Assembly: GCA_024734555.1 (NCBI GenBank)
Contig: JANPWX010000030.1
Span: 526,040 to 590,039, forward strand
Direction: 5' to 3'
Length of the DNA: 64,000 bases
Source of the DNA: Trochalopteron elliotii
Taxonomy: Eukaryota > Chordata > Aves > Passeriformes > Leiothrichidae
Under the pieces are notes generated by a model. The model saw nothing but the letters and a program-made list of their open reading frames with translations, searched no databases and was not told the origin of the DNA. Shown here one piece after another: positions 40,201 through 49,972 of this stretch. Position 1 is the stretch's first letter, and each line of letters opens with the position of its first letter. Both the position numbers and the translations under genes were made by a program.

Positions 40201-41990
40201 CGATTAATGATAGAGCAGGAATTAGGAGACTTGTGAGTCTGCTCCACTGCTCAGCCAACTGGACAATCTTATATATGCAAACATAACACAGCTTTCAATG
40301 ACATGCTGCTCTGCTGCTTACAAAATGTCCAATCCTTTTACTTTGTTGTATTCAGAAAAAGTCATGGAGAGGGATAAAAACTGCAGCAACAGAAGACAAG
40401 GTTAAAAGAAAAACCTGCGTCCCAAAAACCAGAGCTCTCTGCATTCTTTGGTTCTGCATTCACATAGGTAAAACTCTACTTACAGAGTAGAGACTAAATA
40501 TTACCACCACTGTGAAACCCCTAAAAGGCCTCCTTCCATGCAGCACTCACAGGCAACCAATAAATGCATTTCCCAGAAGCCAAGGGGCATGAGAAATCTG
40601 ACCCTCGTGCTGGTCAGTACTGGAGCACTGGTTCACGTCCAATACAGATCACTAGTGGTCAAACCACACAACAGCTAGCCCATTTATGGAGGCAGTATTC
40701 TATCAACTCATTCCCTGGTACTGTAACTGCAGTGACAGACTGGACAAACACAGTAAATTCACACTTGCTCAATAGATGCAAGAAGATCTACCGTCCTTTG
40801 ACAACACTAGTATCCAAACCAGAAGTCCACACCATGCTAAACTCCAAGAAATCAAACAACATTGCTGAGAAATCTACAATCTGAGAACTCAGGATAAATG
40901 TCAGGAGTGACAAGCCATTAGGGATAGGGAAAAGAACCACTACAAATTTTTAAACATTTCCTTTGAATAAACAATTTTCTGTTAGTGACACTAAAAATGA
41001 AATAAAAACTTCAGTGTTTTGATTGTGGTTTGGGGATGACTTTGAGACAGGTGGTCTTCTTCTAAGGAGACAAAGTTTCAAAAAGTGGCCACAACCTAAA
41101 GCCTATGGACTGTCACCAGCTTCCCAATTGTCAGGCACTTTCCCAAGCTGTTGGAAAAAGCTAGGCTAAGAAACGAAAACATGCACAGAGGTGGAACCAG
41201 TTTTAAAAAACTAATGAAAAGCAGCTAAGCAGTAATTTACACAGGGCAGTAAACAACTACCTACCAATATGCCTACTCCTATCAGCAGGTCTACTAGTTT
41301 TCCTATAGTGTGTTCCCAGCTAAATTCTCTATACAGCCATGCCTGCAAACACAGTCAGGGGGAAGTGTGCCGAGTAATAATCTCCCCATCCCAATTTCAA
41401 AATCAGGACCTGTTTGCACCCTATATAGAAGAGAGATAATCTTAAAGGGCACGCTTGTTATAACACTAATTTGTCCCAACAGGACAGGTTTTTGGGAAGC
41501 ATCGACACCAAAGGGAAATGTACAGAACAAATGAAAAGGGGGTAGAGATGTGCAAGGGAAGAGGGGTGGAGAAAACAAGCAGGAAGAGGAAACTTGATTT
41601 TAATGCAAAAGGAGATGAGACATGACTAAATGAGGCAGACAGGGTTGAACTTGGAGAAGGAGCACTCCTCCCACCGTGGCTCCCAGAAAAGGAAGATTAC
41701 GGGGGCAAACTAAAAGCCCTGAATTCCCAGGAAAACAGAACAAATCAAAAACATGACAAGCACAGACCTGCCTGTTTGGTCACTAGCGCTAACTTCTGGT
41801 TGAATGAAACCCACCAATTGCAAACAACCATATTAAAATTTTTTTTTCAATTCCTATTAAAGAAGCTGCAAACAGGAAGGGGTAATACCCTGTCTTCTAT
41901 TTATTTAGTATCTGAGAGGCATCTGCTGTCCCCTGAACTCCAAACCAATTAACTTGTGCCACTGCAACAAAAGTCACAGATAATTGTACC
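34300..41990. other. Unique non-coding stretch
   Basis: Almost 8 kb with no gene I can support. It is A-rich on the plus strand. It contains a 23-base splice-bounded candidate at 34900-34922 (separate entry), an (AAAT)-type short repeat near 37655-37668 and A runs near 38580-38590 and 39448-39458. Overlapping frames on both strands at 35.5-36.05 kb show no domain or exon signals. A C-rich patch near 39530-39670 is unassigned. Confidence 0.5.
34900..34922 (-). other. Candidate 23-nt microexon (minus strand)
   Basis: Read on the minus strand, a pyrimidine-rich stretch ending in TTTTTTTATGCAG directly precedes 23 bases, which are followed by GTAAGC, a good splice donor. The acceptor and donor are both strong on inspection. 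The tiny size and the A-rich surroundings, which supply pyrimidine tracts on the minus strand by chance, make a coincidence likely. No protein identity can be assigned to seven codons. Confidence 0.08.
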
Positions 41991-42009
41991 AGGCTGGGAA
42001 GTTAAGTGA

Positions 42010-42425
42010 CTCAGATTTTTCAAGACTTAAGCATTTTTAATTAGTGAGTTGTAATGCAGACTAACATTGAGCAAAACTGGTTTAATTTGCATTTAATTGC
42101 AGCAGTAGATCAAGCAACACTGGTCTGGCATCAATTTTGGTAGAGGAAACTAATGAATACTCAAGGTGTGCAAGAGAAACAGGAATTTCAGCTAAGTGAA
42201 AATTCCAGTCCCTACAGACAAAGACAAGAGATGCCAAGAGAGCAGGGAGGAATGCAAGAGAAATACAGGAAGCAAAGTTTTTGATTTTAACATGCCAAAA
42301 ATAGTTGGTCATCTAGGTAAAGCAATTAGATTATTAAATTACATGAAATCAAGAATACAAATCTGGATAAACAGAACTTTCAATTATTAATAGTTGCCTT
42401 ATTATTAATCAGAGACATGAATAAG
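42010..42425. promoter_or_regulatory. Candidate conserved non-coding element
   Basis: This is a dense cluster of TAAT-type homeodomain cores in non-repetitive sequence: TTTAATTAG near 42038, CATTTAATTGC near 42090, CAATTAGATTATTAAATTAC near 42324 and ATTATTAATCAG near 42402. The block is free of recognisable repeats. The motif density and texture resemble vertebrate developmental enhancers, but AT-rich DNA produces such cores often, so this is a weak call without alignment. Confidence 0.22.
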
Positions 42426-42530
42426 AAAAAAAAAACCTAACAAAAAAAACCTGGACTAAAGCAGAAAACACCTCCCAGAGTGCAGACCAAAACCCACATC
42501 AATCCAAACCAGCCAACAGCCCTAACTCCC
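42426..42530. repeat. A/C-rich low-complexity tract
   Basis: A run of about 10 A near 42426-42435 opens a tract dominated by A and C to about 42530, broken by short mixed segments. It is the plus-strand counterpart of the G/T-rich tracts elsewhere in the window. Confidence 0.7.
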
Positions 42531-42629
42531 AGACTATAAAGCCTTGGAGGCGTCTTTTCTAATTTTTTTCCTTTCTGGTCCATGACCTTCACTTCAGCAA
42601 GAGGTATAGAAAGGGCTCCTATTTCATAC

Positions 42630-42709
42630 CTGCCCAGTGACTGAAGCTTGTGCACTTTGACTGCCTTCAGTCTGAAGAAATCACTTAAGGAAAATTGCCC
42701 ATCATTGTC
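42630..42709 (-). other. Candidate exon with EF-hand-like loop (minus strand)
   Basis: On the minus strand a long T-rich tract ending in CTTTTTTTAAG (strong splice acceptor) is followed by 80 bases and then by GTATGA after CAG, an acceptable donor. In the frame starting at the first base the translation begins DNDGQFSLSDFF. That fits positions 3 to 14 of an EF-hand calcium loop: acidic residues at 3 and 5, Gly at 6, a hydrophobic residue at 8, Asp at 12 in place of the usual Glu, then Phe. Loop position 1 would have to come from the preceding exon; the intronic sequence would give Phe. The last codon is split after two bases. I cannot name a protein. The frame also stays open past the donor, and the upstream tract is low-complexity, so coincidence is possible. 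Confidence 0.22.
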
Positions 42710-44810
42710 CTTAAAAAAGTAAAAAAACCCAAAATCCCAAGCTAACAAGCCAAGGAGAGGGATATCAACTGAGTTTAGGCATTCAGGGTTACCTTGCAAG
42801 TTACTGGACAGCAAGTCCAGGCTCCTGGGCCCAGCAACCTCCCAAGAAAATGCTTACTCATGTATGGTTGTGTAGTAAGAAATACCAGATAAAGAACTCC
42901 TACCAGATTATTTCATGTCTTCACAGTTATCTCAGCCTGGCTTATTTCTGTGATCACTTTGGTGCCAATCTAGCATACTGGAGAGAGAATGGAAGCTGTT
43001 AAGGGCACTGCTGAAGTGAATGAACCATGACACCTCCAGCATGGACATTACTCCTAATACAGTAAAACTGTTGTCCCTTCTGCCAGAAAGCTTGCCCTTG
43101 GGTTAGCAAGCTGAATAACCATTGCACCCTCACTGGATCTGGCCAGGGAGCCTGCAGCAAAAGCAGGAGGAGAGGACTAAGGGTGGCAACAACCTGCAGT
43201 TATGAAGATGAGGTGTGGTGGGCTAAGCCCTGCCAACAGCTTGCTACCACCATCAAAGGGGGCATTACAATTCTTCTACATATTCTTGATAATAGTGCAT
43301 CTGAAAAAGGCCTGAAACATTTCATTGGTGCTTTATTACCACTGTCTCACACACATGCCCCACACCAAGCTCTTCTGGTCTATTAGGTATGACTGGGCAG
43401 GTTATGCCAGTGTAGACGTTCCAACAGATAAAACTTACAGAAAAGACAAAGAAGCCAGTCTGAAGCAAAAATCAGCACAGACTGAAGTGCACTGTAGCTT
43501 TATTCAGAGCATCATTCCAACAGCTAAGCACTGCACATGCCAGGGAAGATACGTTCATGAATTATGGTGTGAAATAAGCACTCTGTGCCGCATCAGGCAG
43601 CAACCACATACTTTAGGCCAAAACAGTAAGAACTAGAATATAAATCCCTCTCCCAGTAACTACACAAATCCTGTTACAAATTTTCTCCCAAATTTGCCCT
43701 AAACCAGGACACTGTTCTAAAAATCCCAACTCAGTCTTAAGAGCTTATTAGAACCTTGCAGGCAGCTCAGGAGCCACTGCTGACACTGGTGCAGTGACAA
43801 CTCCCAGCCTGGAGTCTGAGAGCAGCTGGTGCTACCTCCCTCAGCCTTGCAATGCTGCTGCCGCAGTGCTGGAGCCTCTCTGGGCTCTCTATGATAAGGT
43901 AGGTAACAACCATGGCTGTAAACAAAAATAACACAACAAAAATAAGACATCACAGGCAGAGGAGAGAAAAAGCAAACCCAAGAATTTTCAAAGCTTTCTA
44001 CTGATACAGGCATAAACTAAAAATAATCAAAGCACCTGCAAGCAGCAGGCCCAGACTTCATTTAACAGGTGATGAAAGACACTTATATTATTTGTGTGAA
44101 GGTACACAGCTTCTATGGCAGCAAAGAAACCAGAAATAGAACATTTGTTATCAATTCTGTGCTCTAAACTGATACCTCATTGTTTTTATCCCTCTTATAT
44201 TTTTTTCCTTACTGCCTTCTTTTTAAACAAGATATAATGACTAACAGATGCTACAGCAGTGCAGTCTTCAATGAAAGGATAATTAGCAGATGAAAGTTCA
44301 GCAGTTGTTTCTAGTTACAGTCAGATGAGCTGTACACTCCCCATCCCTGAAGTGAAGGACAAAGATGAGCAATCCAACCTCTGCCTCCATTTCCCACAGT
44401 ACATATTGAGCGGGACCTGGAGGTACAGAGATAATGAATGAACCTGAGTAGTCTGGGTTTGTTCTAGGTTTTGCCTCCAGAATTTAGTAATTGCAAATAC
44501 TTGCAATACTAGCTTTGCCGAAATTTTAAGAATATTCACTGCATATAGTAAAGCTGATGAAAAAAATCAGTGCTAGACATCTATGTTGACCAGTGAGAAA
44601 TGTGTATTGCACAGATTAATCGCTATTTATTCATTAAAACCTCTGCTTTTTCTGTTTTAAATAAAGCTTATAAGGAAATAACTCCTGGAGCTCTGCTGAT
44701 CTTCAAAATGTAAACAAATGAACGGAACTACTTGATGAACGTGGAGGAACTGCAACATATGTGTGAATGCAATGTATGACTTCAAATATCTCTAACCCAG
44801 TGCAGTTGCT
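42710..44810. other. Unique non-coding stretch
   Basis: I see no gene or recognisable repeat in these 2.1 kb. Open frames at 43183-43636 (plus) and 43717-44013 (minus) have no domain, signal or heptad pattern. The phrase around 44338-44356 resembles a few words of CR1 consensus but is too short to call. Confidence 0.5.
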
Positions 44811-44948
44811 ACTCGATTAACTCAGTTGGTCAGAGCATGGTGCTGGTAACACCAAGACTGTGGGTTCAATTCCCATATGGGCCATTCCCTTAAGAGCTGG
44901 ACTTGATAATCCCTGAGAGTCCCTTCCAACTCAATACTCTGTGATCTG
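44811..44948 (+). mobile_element. tRNA-Ile-derived SINE with CR1-like tail (TguSINE1 type)
   Basis: The first 73 bases are a decayed tRNA-Ile copy. An A-box-like TAACTCAGTTGG lies at 44818-44829, a B-box-like GGTTCAATTCC at 44863-44873 (its CpG has decayed), and the acceptor-side end GGGCCA at 44878-44883. The anticodon position reads GGT rather than AAT and the 5' acceptor strand no longer pairs, so it is not a functional tRNA. It continues without a break into a tail with GAGCTGGACTTGAT, GTCCCTTCCAACTC and CTCTGTGATCTG, which matches the 3' end of CR1-type LINEs. This tRNA-Ile plus CR1-tail architecture is the known passerine SINE that uses CR1 machinery. It is the best taxonomic marker in the window. 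Confidence 0.9.
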
Positions 44949-45535
44949 ACACGACTAGATAGCTGTCACAGTTTTCATTGCTGCTGAGCTAACTTCAGAA
45001 ATATGTCAATTTGGCCTTGTTTGCCATTTCTCCTTCAGGGTTTGGTTGCTAAATACTTAAACTGCAACCATAAAAACAAGCAAACAAGACAAAATAAGGA
45101 CAGCTTGGTTAGTCCTCATCATTATTCAGCTGAACTTTAATTCCTACAAGAGTAAGACAAAGTGCCTCAACAGATTACAAATGAAGAGTCATTTCACAAG
45201 TGTAAACTAGAGTTACACCAGTACAGTTGAAAATATTGCTATTGTCAAACCCCTGGTGATGCGACATTCAGTGTTTCAGAAATAAAAAAGCATTACATTG
45301 GGGAATTGTATTACCCAGAACAAATTTCACCTGGCAGTAACATTAATGTCTCCATATAGGCAATCAGGCCACACATGCTTATAGATAGCACGGGAAGGAG
45401 GTTAATAAAACTCAACCTATAATTTCTGAATTACTTTTGAGAGAAAAATAACAGTTTACAATGTTTTCTTTAAGGGAAGGCAGGGCTTGGGAGAGAGTGC
45501 AGCATGTTTTGTTTTAAGGACTGTGAGGAAAGCTT

Positions 45536-45600
45536 AAAAAAAAAAACCAGAAAAACCCCAAAAACAACATTCTAAAAAGAAACCCAAAAACCATTACCAG
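45536..45600. repeat. A/C-rich low-complexity tract
   Basis: A run of about 12 A near 45536-45547 is followed by A with CC and CCCC groups to about 45600. It is simple low-complexity sequence with no attached retroposon body recognised. Confidence 0.8.
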
Positions 45601-45671
45601 CATACCTCTGATACCAAAGACAATAAATTACTACCTAATGGTATTTAACTCAAAAAATCCTATTTTAGATG

Positions 45672-45696
45672 TATATATATATATAAATATATATAA
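45672..45696. repeat. (TA)n microsatellite
   Basis: An imperfect TA dinucleotide array, interrupted once by an extra A, covers about 25 bases. Confidence 0.9.
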
Positions 45697-47740
45697 ACAG
45701 ATAGCAATTATGTTTTTCCTCTAAACAACAAAATACCAACCCACAAGCTGACCAAAAATCCTGAAAAAACATACCATTAACTGCTCTACGGAGTTAAAAA
45801 TAGTTCAGGACAATTTACTCAAAACCATTTACTAAAGAAAATATGAAGCCTTATATTTAAACACTTCAGTATTTATTGTATCCTCTGGGAGTGGTTATAG
45901 AGAGCTGAACTACATACCAGCTTACAGCAAAATAACTAAATCTGTTTTCATTTCACACTTCGTGCTAATTTTCAGGAAATCTGCATGTGCACATTTATTT
46001 TGGAATCAGATACTTTTCCAAAATGTTGCCACTGGCATTGAAGAGGTGGAAAGAAGCACTGCCAACACCAAGAGGTTATAAAGCGATGGAGGGCTAGCCA
46101 GCAAAGTACCACAGCTGACTCCTGTTTGATCTTACTGTCTTGAGTACCACCAAAAGGAAGGGCTGCTCCAGCTCCTAATTATGGGCAGTATTTGGCCATG
46201 CTTGGTCAAATCATTCCCCCCATTTGCTCACCACAAGTTGCAAGATGCCCCATGCATGTCCCATGCAGCCTCCATGACAGCCAGTGATTTTGTCCACCCT
46301 TCTGTGGAGTTATGGGAGCGCCTACTTGGGATCATTGCTGCTTTTTTATCTCTTGTTGTTGTTATATGCATATCAATACAGAAGAATGCAAAGCTGATGA
46401 CTTTTTAAATGAATGCACATGTGGACTAATGTATCTTTCCTCAACGTTAAAAAAAACCCATGTGTGATTTTAGAGTTTCATAAACTCTGGTTCTGTATAG
46501 CATTTTCTTTCTTGAAATCCAAACCTGTTTTAATGTCCTGACTTAAAGCTGGAGGCTGGTGGAACTACTACTGCTGCTTCATCTCTTCAATGATGGTGCT
46601 TTCCTCCTCACTTCTCAGTACTCCCCTGCATTTCTGATCATCAGGTTCTGGTATGGACTAGCTGTGGACCAAGCAAAATACTACAGCAGGAAGCTACTGG
46701 TAACCAGCTGAACCATTTGAAAAGATCAGTCTCCTCCTACAACAGAAAGGCAGTGCAGCCCTGCATGGTGGACCGCAGATGTGGGCATCCCTACAGAAAC
46801 TGCACCAAACACACAGAAACGCTGCATTACATTCTTACATTAGCAAAACTTTTCTTCATTTTTAATAACTATTCAAGTCCCATTGCTACATCACCCTAGT
46901 ATCTCAAGGTCTGTGCTATAGCCCTCTAAGGAAAACCAAACACCAGGAAATCAATCAGCTGTGCTTAACACTGGTCACGTTAGTCAGCTCAACACAAACA
47001 GATTAGGGCTGATTTTATTTACGTTTGCTCCAACACCAAAATCTTCCCAGCAGCCAAGAAGAAACCAGACTGTAACCGAAGTGAGAGTGGTCGCACCAGC
47101 AGCCTGCTGGAAAAGCCTGGGCTGCCACCTCTTGAGGGGACTGCTGTAGGCTGTTGTCACAGAGCTGCCATTGACACAGCAGGGATGGGTTCAAATGTCT
47201 CCTGTCACAGATGGGCACAGGAAATTCAGACCTGAAAGCCACTGCTGCCATGTGCACAGGTCCAAAAACACAGTTGGCATGATACCACTCAAAAAGCTGA
47301 CTGAGGAGTGCTAGACAAAGCCCAACATCAGGAAACATGACTGTGGTGGTGCACATCATAGGTGAAAAGGTGAGCTCATCAGCAACCTCATTGCTGAAAC
47401 CTGGTTTTGAGGCAGCAGTGAGTTTGAACAACACATGCAAGATAAGCACAGGCTGTCTGCCTATCTGGATTGGAGATCTCACACTTTCATGTGTTCAAGT
47501 ATGCTTTACTTTACCACAATAGATATTTCATATTTCCTTTACACCTAAGTAGAGAAACTGTTATCCCCATCCCCTGCATGCAGCAGGCGTGGGACTCCCA
47601 TGACAATGATGATCTCAGCACTCCAGCACAAGAAGTGTCCTCGTCCTGCCTCCAACCTCCTCAGAAAGGCTATGCCCTGGCCAAAAAAACTCATAATCTT
47701 CAAGTATTAGTACAGGTATTCTGAACCTTGCAATTCTATT

Positions 47741-47755
47741 TTATATATATATATA
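47741..47755. repeat. (TA)n microsatellite
   Basis: A short, pure TA array of about seven units in unique sequence. Confidence 0.85.
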
Positions 47756-49398
47756 CAGTAAACTTCTACATGTTCAGCTCAGTGTTTGTCCATTTCCCAT
47801 TTTTGAGTTGCCAGCAAAAACCACTCTGAGAAATTTAGGACTTCATGTAAAAAAGAAAAATTGTTAATCACTCTGCTGCCAAAAAAATCATCTTTATTGA
47901 GGTACTCACAAATGGAACCCTATCATACCATCTGAACTGTATTATAGCAGATTTTCACAGGCAGCAGTTGGAATTAAGTACATACCTTTCCATTTGGTGT
48001 TTTTCACTTTGTAGCCTTAATCTAATTTCTTTGAAGACACTCAACTATTGTTCTGGCAGAAGCATATGGCATAATTTATAGCAAAGCCTCAAAATTTTAA
48101 GTCAGTGGGAGTTAAACACAAGGCCTTAAAAAATTCTAGAACCTATCTCAGAAGCTATGTAAAATATTTTTCCCATTAGCACTTTTCACATCTAAAATTT
48201 CAAAAGCCACTGCAGACATTTACATCTACCATTCACAGACTTTTTATTGGGAATCCTTCTGAGATTCATATTACATAACTCAGCTGGGATAAGTATTTGA
48301 GAGTAATTAATCACTAGGGATATTGCATACACATCTTCAGTGAAATTTACTTAACTGAAGTAAAAAAAAAAATTTGAGCCTTTCCACAGAGTTCCTCAGA
48401 TATGCCTCATAGTAATTTTTGTATGTACATCACCATCCTTTACCAATTTATGTGGTAAATCCATTCTTTGACTTGTTTGCAAGGGGTTGCTATAATTAAT
48501 CAAAGCAGGGATTTTTGAGGAAGGCTTTTCAGGACTGTTAAAGCAGAAAGAAAGATTCCAGCCCAAGCATTCATCAGCAGAGTAACAAGAAGGCAAGCTG
48601 GATTTGAGGAGCAAGCATGTCTCTGGGCACACACACAGCCATGCAGATGAACAGGAAATCCAAGACATCTTTGGGCCACTGCAATATGGATCATTAGAGA
48701 AAGTACTTTTATGGTATTTCCCTATACCACCAAAATAATAGAAACACTAATTTCATACAATGCTGGAGTAAAAATCAATGCCTTGTATTTAAAGGTCTAT
48801 GGAGTGTTACAGGAAATAATGTAATTATTTTCCTTTACCCACTAAAGGCATCTTAATCATCACAATCGTCCCAAGTCTGCAAAATACCAGGCACTCCCAC
48901 TCCCTTCCTTCTCAGATCTGGTGGATAGATTTGGCCACTGGTGCCCTATGCATCAAAGCCAAACAGATCAAAGTACAGTTCAACAGAAGGCAAGCCAATT
49001 CCAGCCAGATCTTGTGCAACTTATGAACTGGAAGGCAGCTTAATCCTTAGGGATCTCCTATTTCACCAGTGTTGAGATGCAGGCTCTGATATTAGTTTGT
49101 ATGGACGTGGCAGTTGACTTTGGAGTTTTCTTTGTTAAACTGTAAAATGGGAATTCTGCCATCCTCAAAGCCCTTTTGAAAACTATGAGTAAGAACATCT
49201 TCAGCTATAGCTACTGCCACATCACAACAGCCCCATCTGTGCTGTGGCTCATTCTGAAGCATCAGCCTTCAAGGAAGGGATGTTGCTCTTCCATGTAAGG
49301 ATGGCAATGGTATCTTCATACAGAGGTTTCTCACTTTTTTGTGCATCAGCCCATTATTCTGCACCCACAAATTCAGTACTTCCAGTTTCCAAAATCAA

Positions 49399-49485
49399 GA
49401 TCTGTCTCTACAAGACTTGCAGAGGAAGATCTCTGATCTTCAGGCAAGCCTCAATCATCTTAAAGGAGATCTTACAAGGTTACAG
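49399..49485 (+). other. Coiled-coil-like open segment (candidate exon or remnant)
   Basis: The plus-strand frame starting with GAT at 49399 encodes 29 residues. Counting the first residue as 1, Leu or Ile falls at positions 4, 7, 11, 14, 18, 21, 25 and 28. That is an unbroken 3-4-3-4-3-4-3 a/d heptad pattern, with every other position polar, charged or small. The frame stays open from at least 49339 to a stop at about 49570. Possible acceptors lie upstream (CAAATTCAG and TACTTCCAG), but I see no strong GT donor downstream, so if real it would be a terminal exon, a pseudogene piece or a poorly spliced exon. The DNA repeats a GATCTT-like word, which may create the pattern by chance. No protein identity is proposed. 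Confidence 0.2.
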
Positions 49486-49698
49486 TACAAGACTGCTGTA
49501 ATTATTAGAGGTCTCATAGGAATGCCAACAACCATGAGCACTCTCAGCATCTGTAGTACCCACAGGATTTAATCCACAGCATTTTAACATCTGTTGATTC
49601 TTCACATTCATTTTGGTTTTTCCCTAAAATCCCCTCTAGCAAAATAAGTGACACATCCCTCCCCTTCTATGTTTATTTTTCTTTCAGAAACAAACCAA

Positions 49699-49709
49699 CC
49701 CCCCCCCCC
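49699..49709. repeat. Poly(C) run
   Basis: Eleven consecutive C on the plus strand, preceded by a C/A-rich stretch. It is a slippage-prone simple repeat and its true length is likely uncertain. Confidence 0.85.
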
Positions 49710-49921
49710 ACTGGCAACACTAAGACAACACACATGAGAGTATAACTTGATTTCAAGATGACTGCAGAAGACAGAACTTCATTAGTTCAATAGGACTGAT
49801 GCCTGCCTCATGCTAATTTTGTTTTGTTTCAGTCCATCCCTTTCCATTTGTGCCATCTGTTCTTGTAACCAATTTACCTTTTCCATTCACGGCAAAACAT
49901 TAATTAATTAAACACAAAGGA

Positions 49922-49972
49922 GGCAGCTAGATGAGCTTTAAAGGTCCCTTCCAGCACAGACAAGTTTATGAT
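49922..49972 (+). mobile_element. CR1 3' tail fragment
   Basis: About 50 bases match only the extreme 3' end of CR1: CTAGATGAGCTTTAAAGG, then TCCCTTCCAGCACAGACAA, then TTATGAT in place of the usual ATTCTATGAT. It is a severely 5'-truncated, decayed insertion in plus orientation, without coding capacity. The shared tail means that a CR1-mobilised SINE remnant cannot be excluded. Confidence 0.65.

Larger units (their letters stand above)
44949..49921. other. Unique non-coding stretch with simple repeats
   Basis: I see no supported gene. The simple repeats are listed separately. A 155-codon minus-strand frame at 47015-47482 has no recognisable domain and no clear exon boundary. A plus-strand frame around 46300-46390 encodes a hydrophobic stretch but comes from T-rich DNA, where such stretches arise by chance. 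A coiled-coil candidate at 49399-49485 has its own entry. Confidence 0.5.

Noticed and set aside
44338..44380. CR1-like words (CCCCATCCCTG...AAGTG)
   Set aside because: Only a dozen contiguous matching bases, and neither the upstream nor the downstream CR1 blocks are present.
44811..44883. Functional tRNA-Ile gene
   Set aside because: Anticodon replaced, 5' acceptor strand does not pair with the 3' end, and it continues directly into a CR1-like tail. It is the SINE head.
46300..46400. Single transmembrane-like hydrophobic stretch (plus strand)
   Set aside because: Encoded by T-rich DNA, which yields Leu/Val/Ile/Phe runs by chance. No start context or partner domain.
47015..47482. 155-codon minus-strand frame
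   Set aside because: Cys/Phe/Leu-rich, without a domain or clear exon boundaries. Consistent with chance in locally GC-richer DNA.
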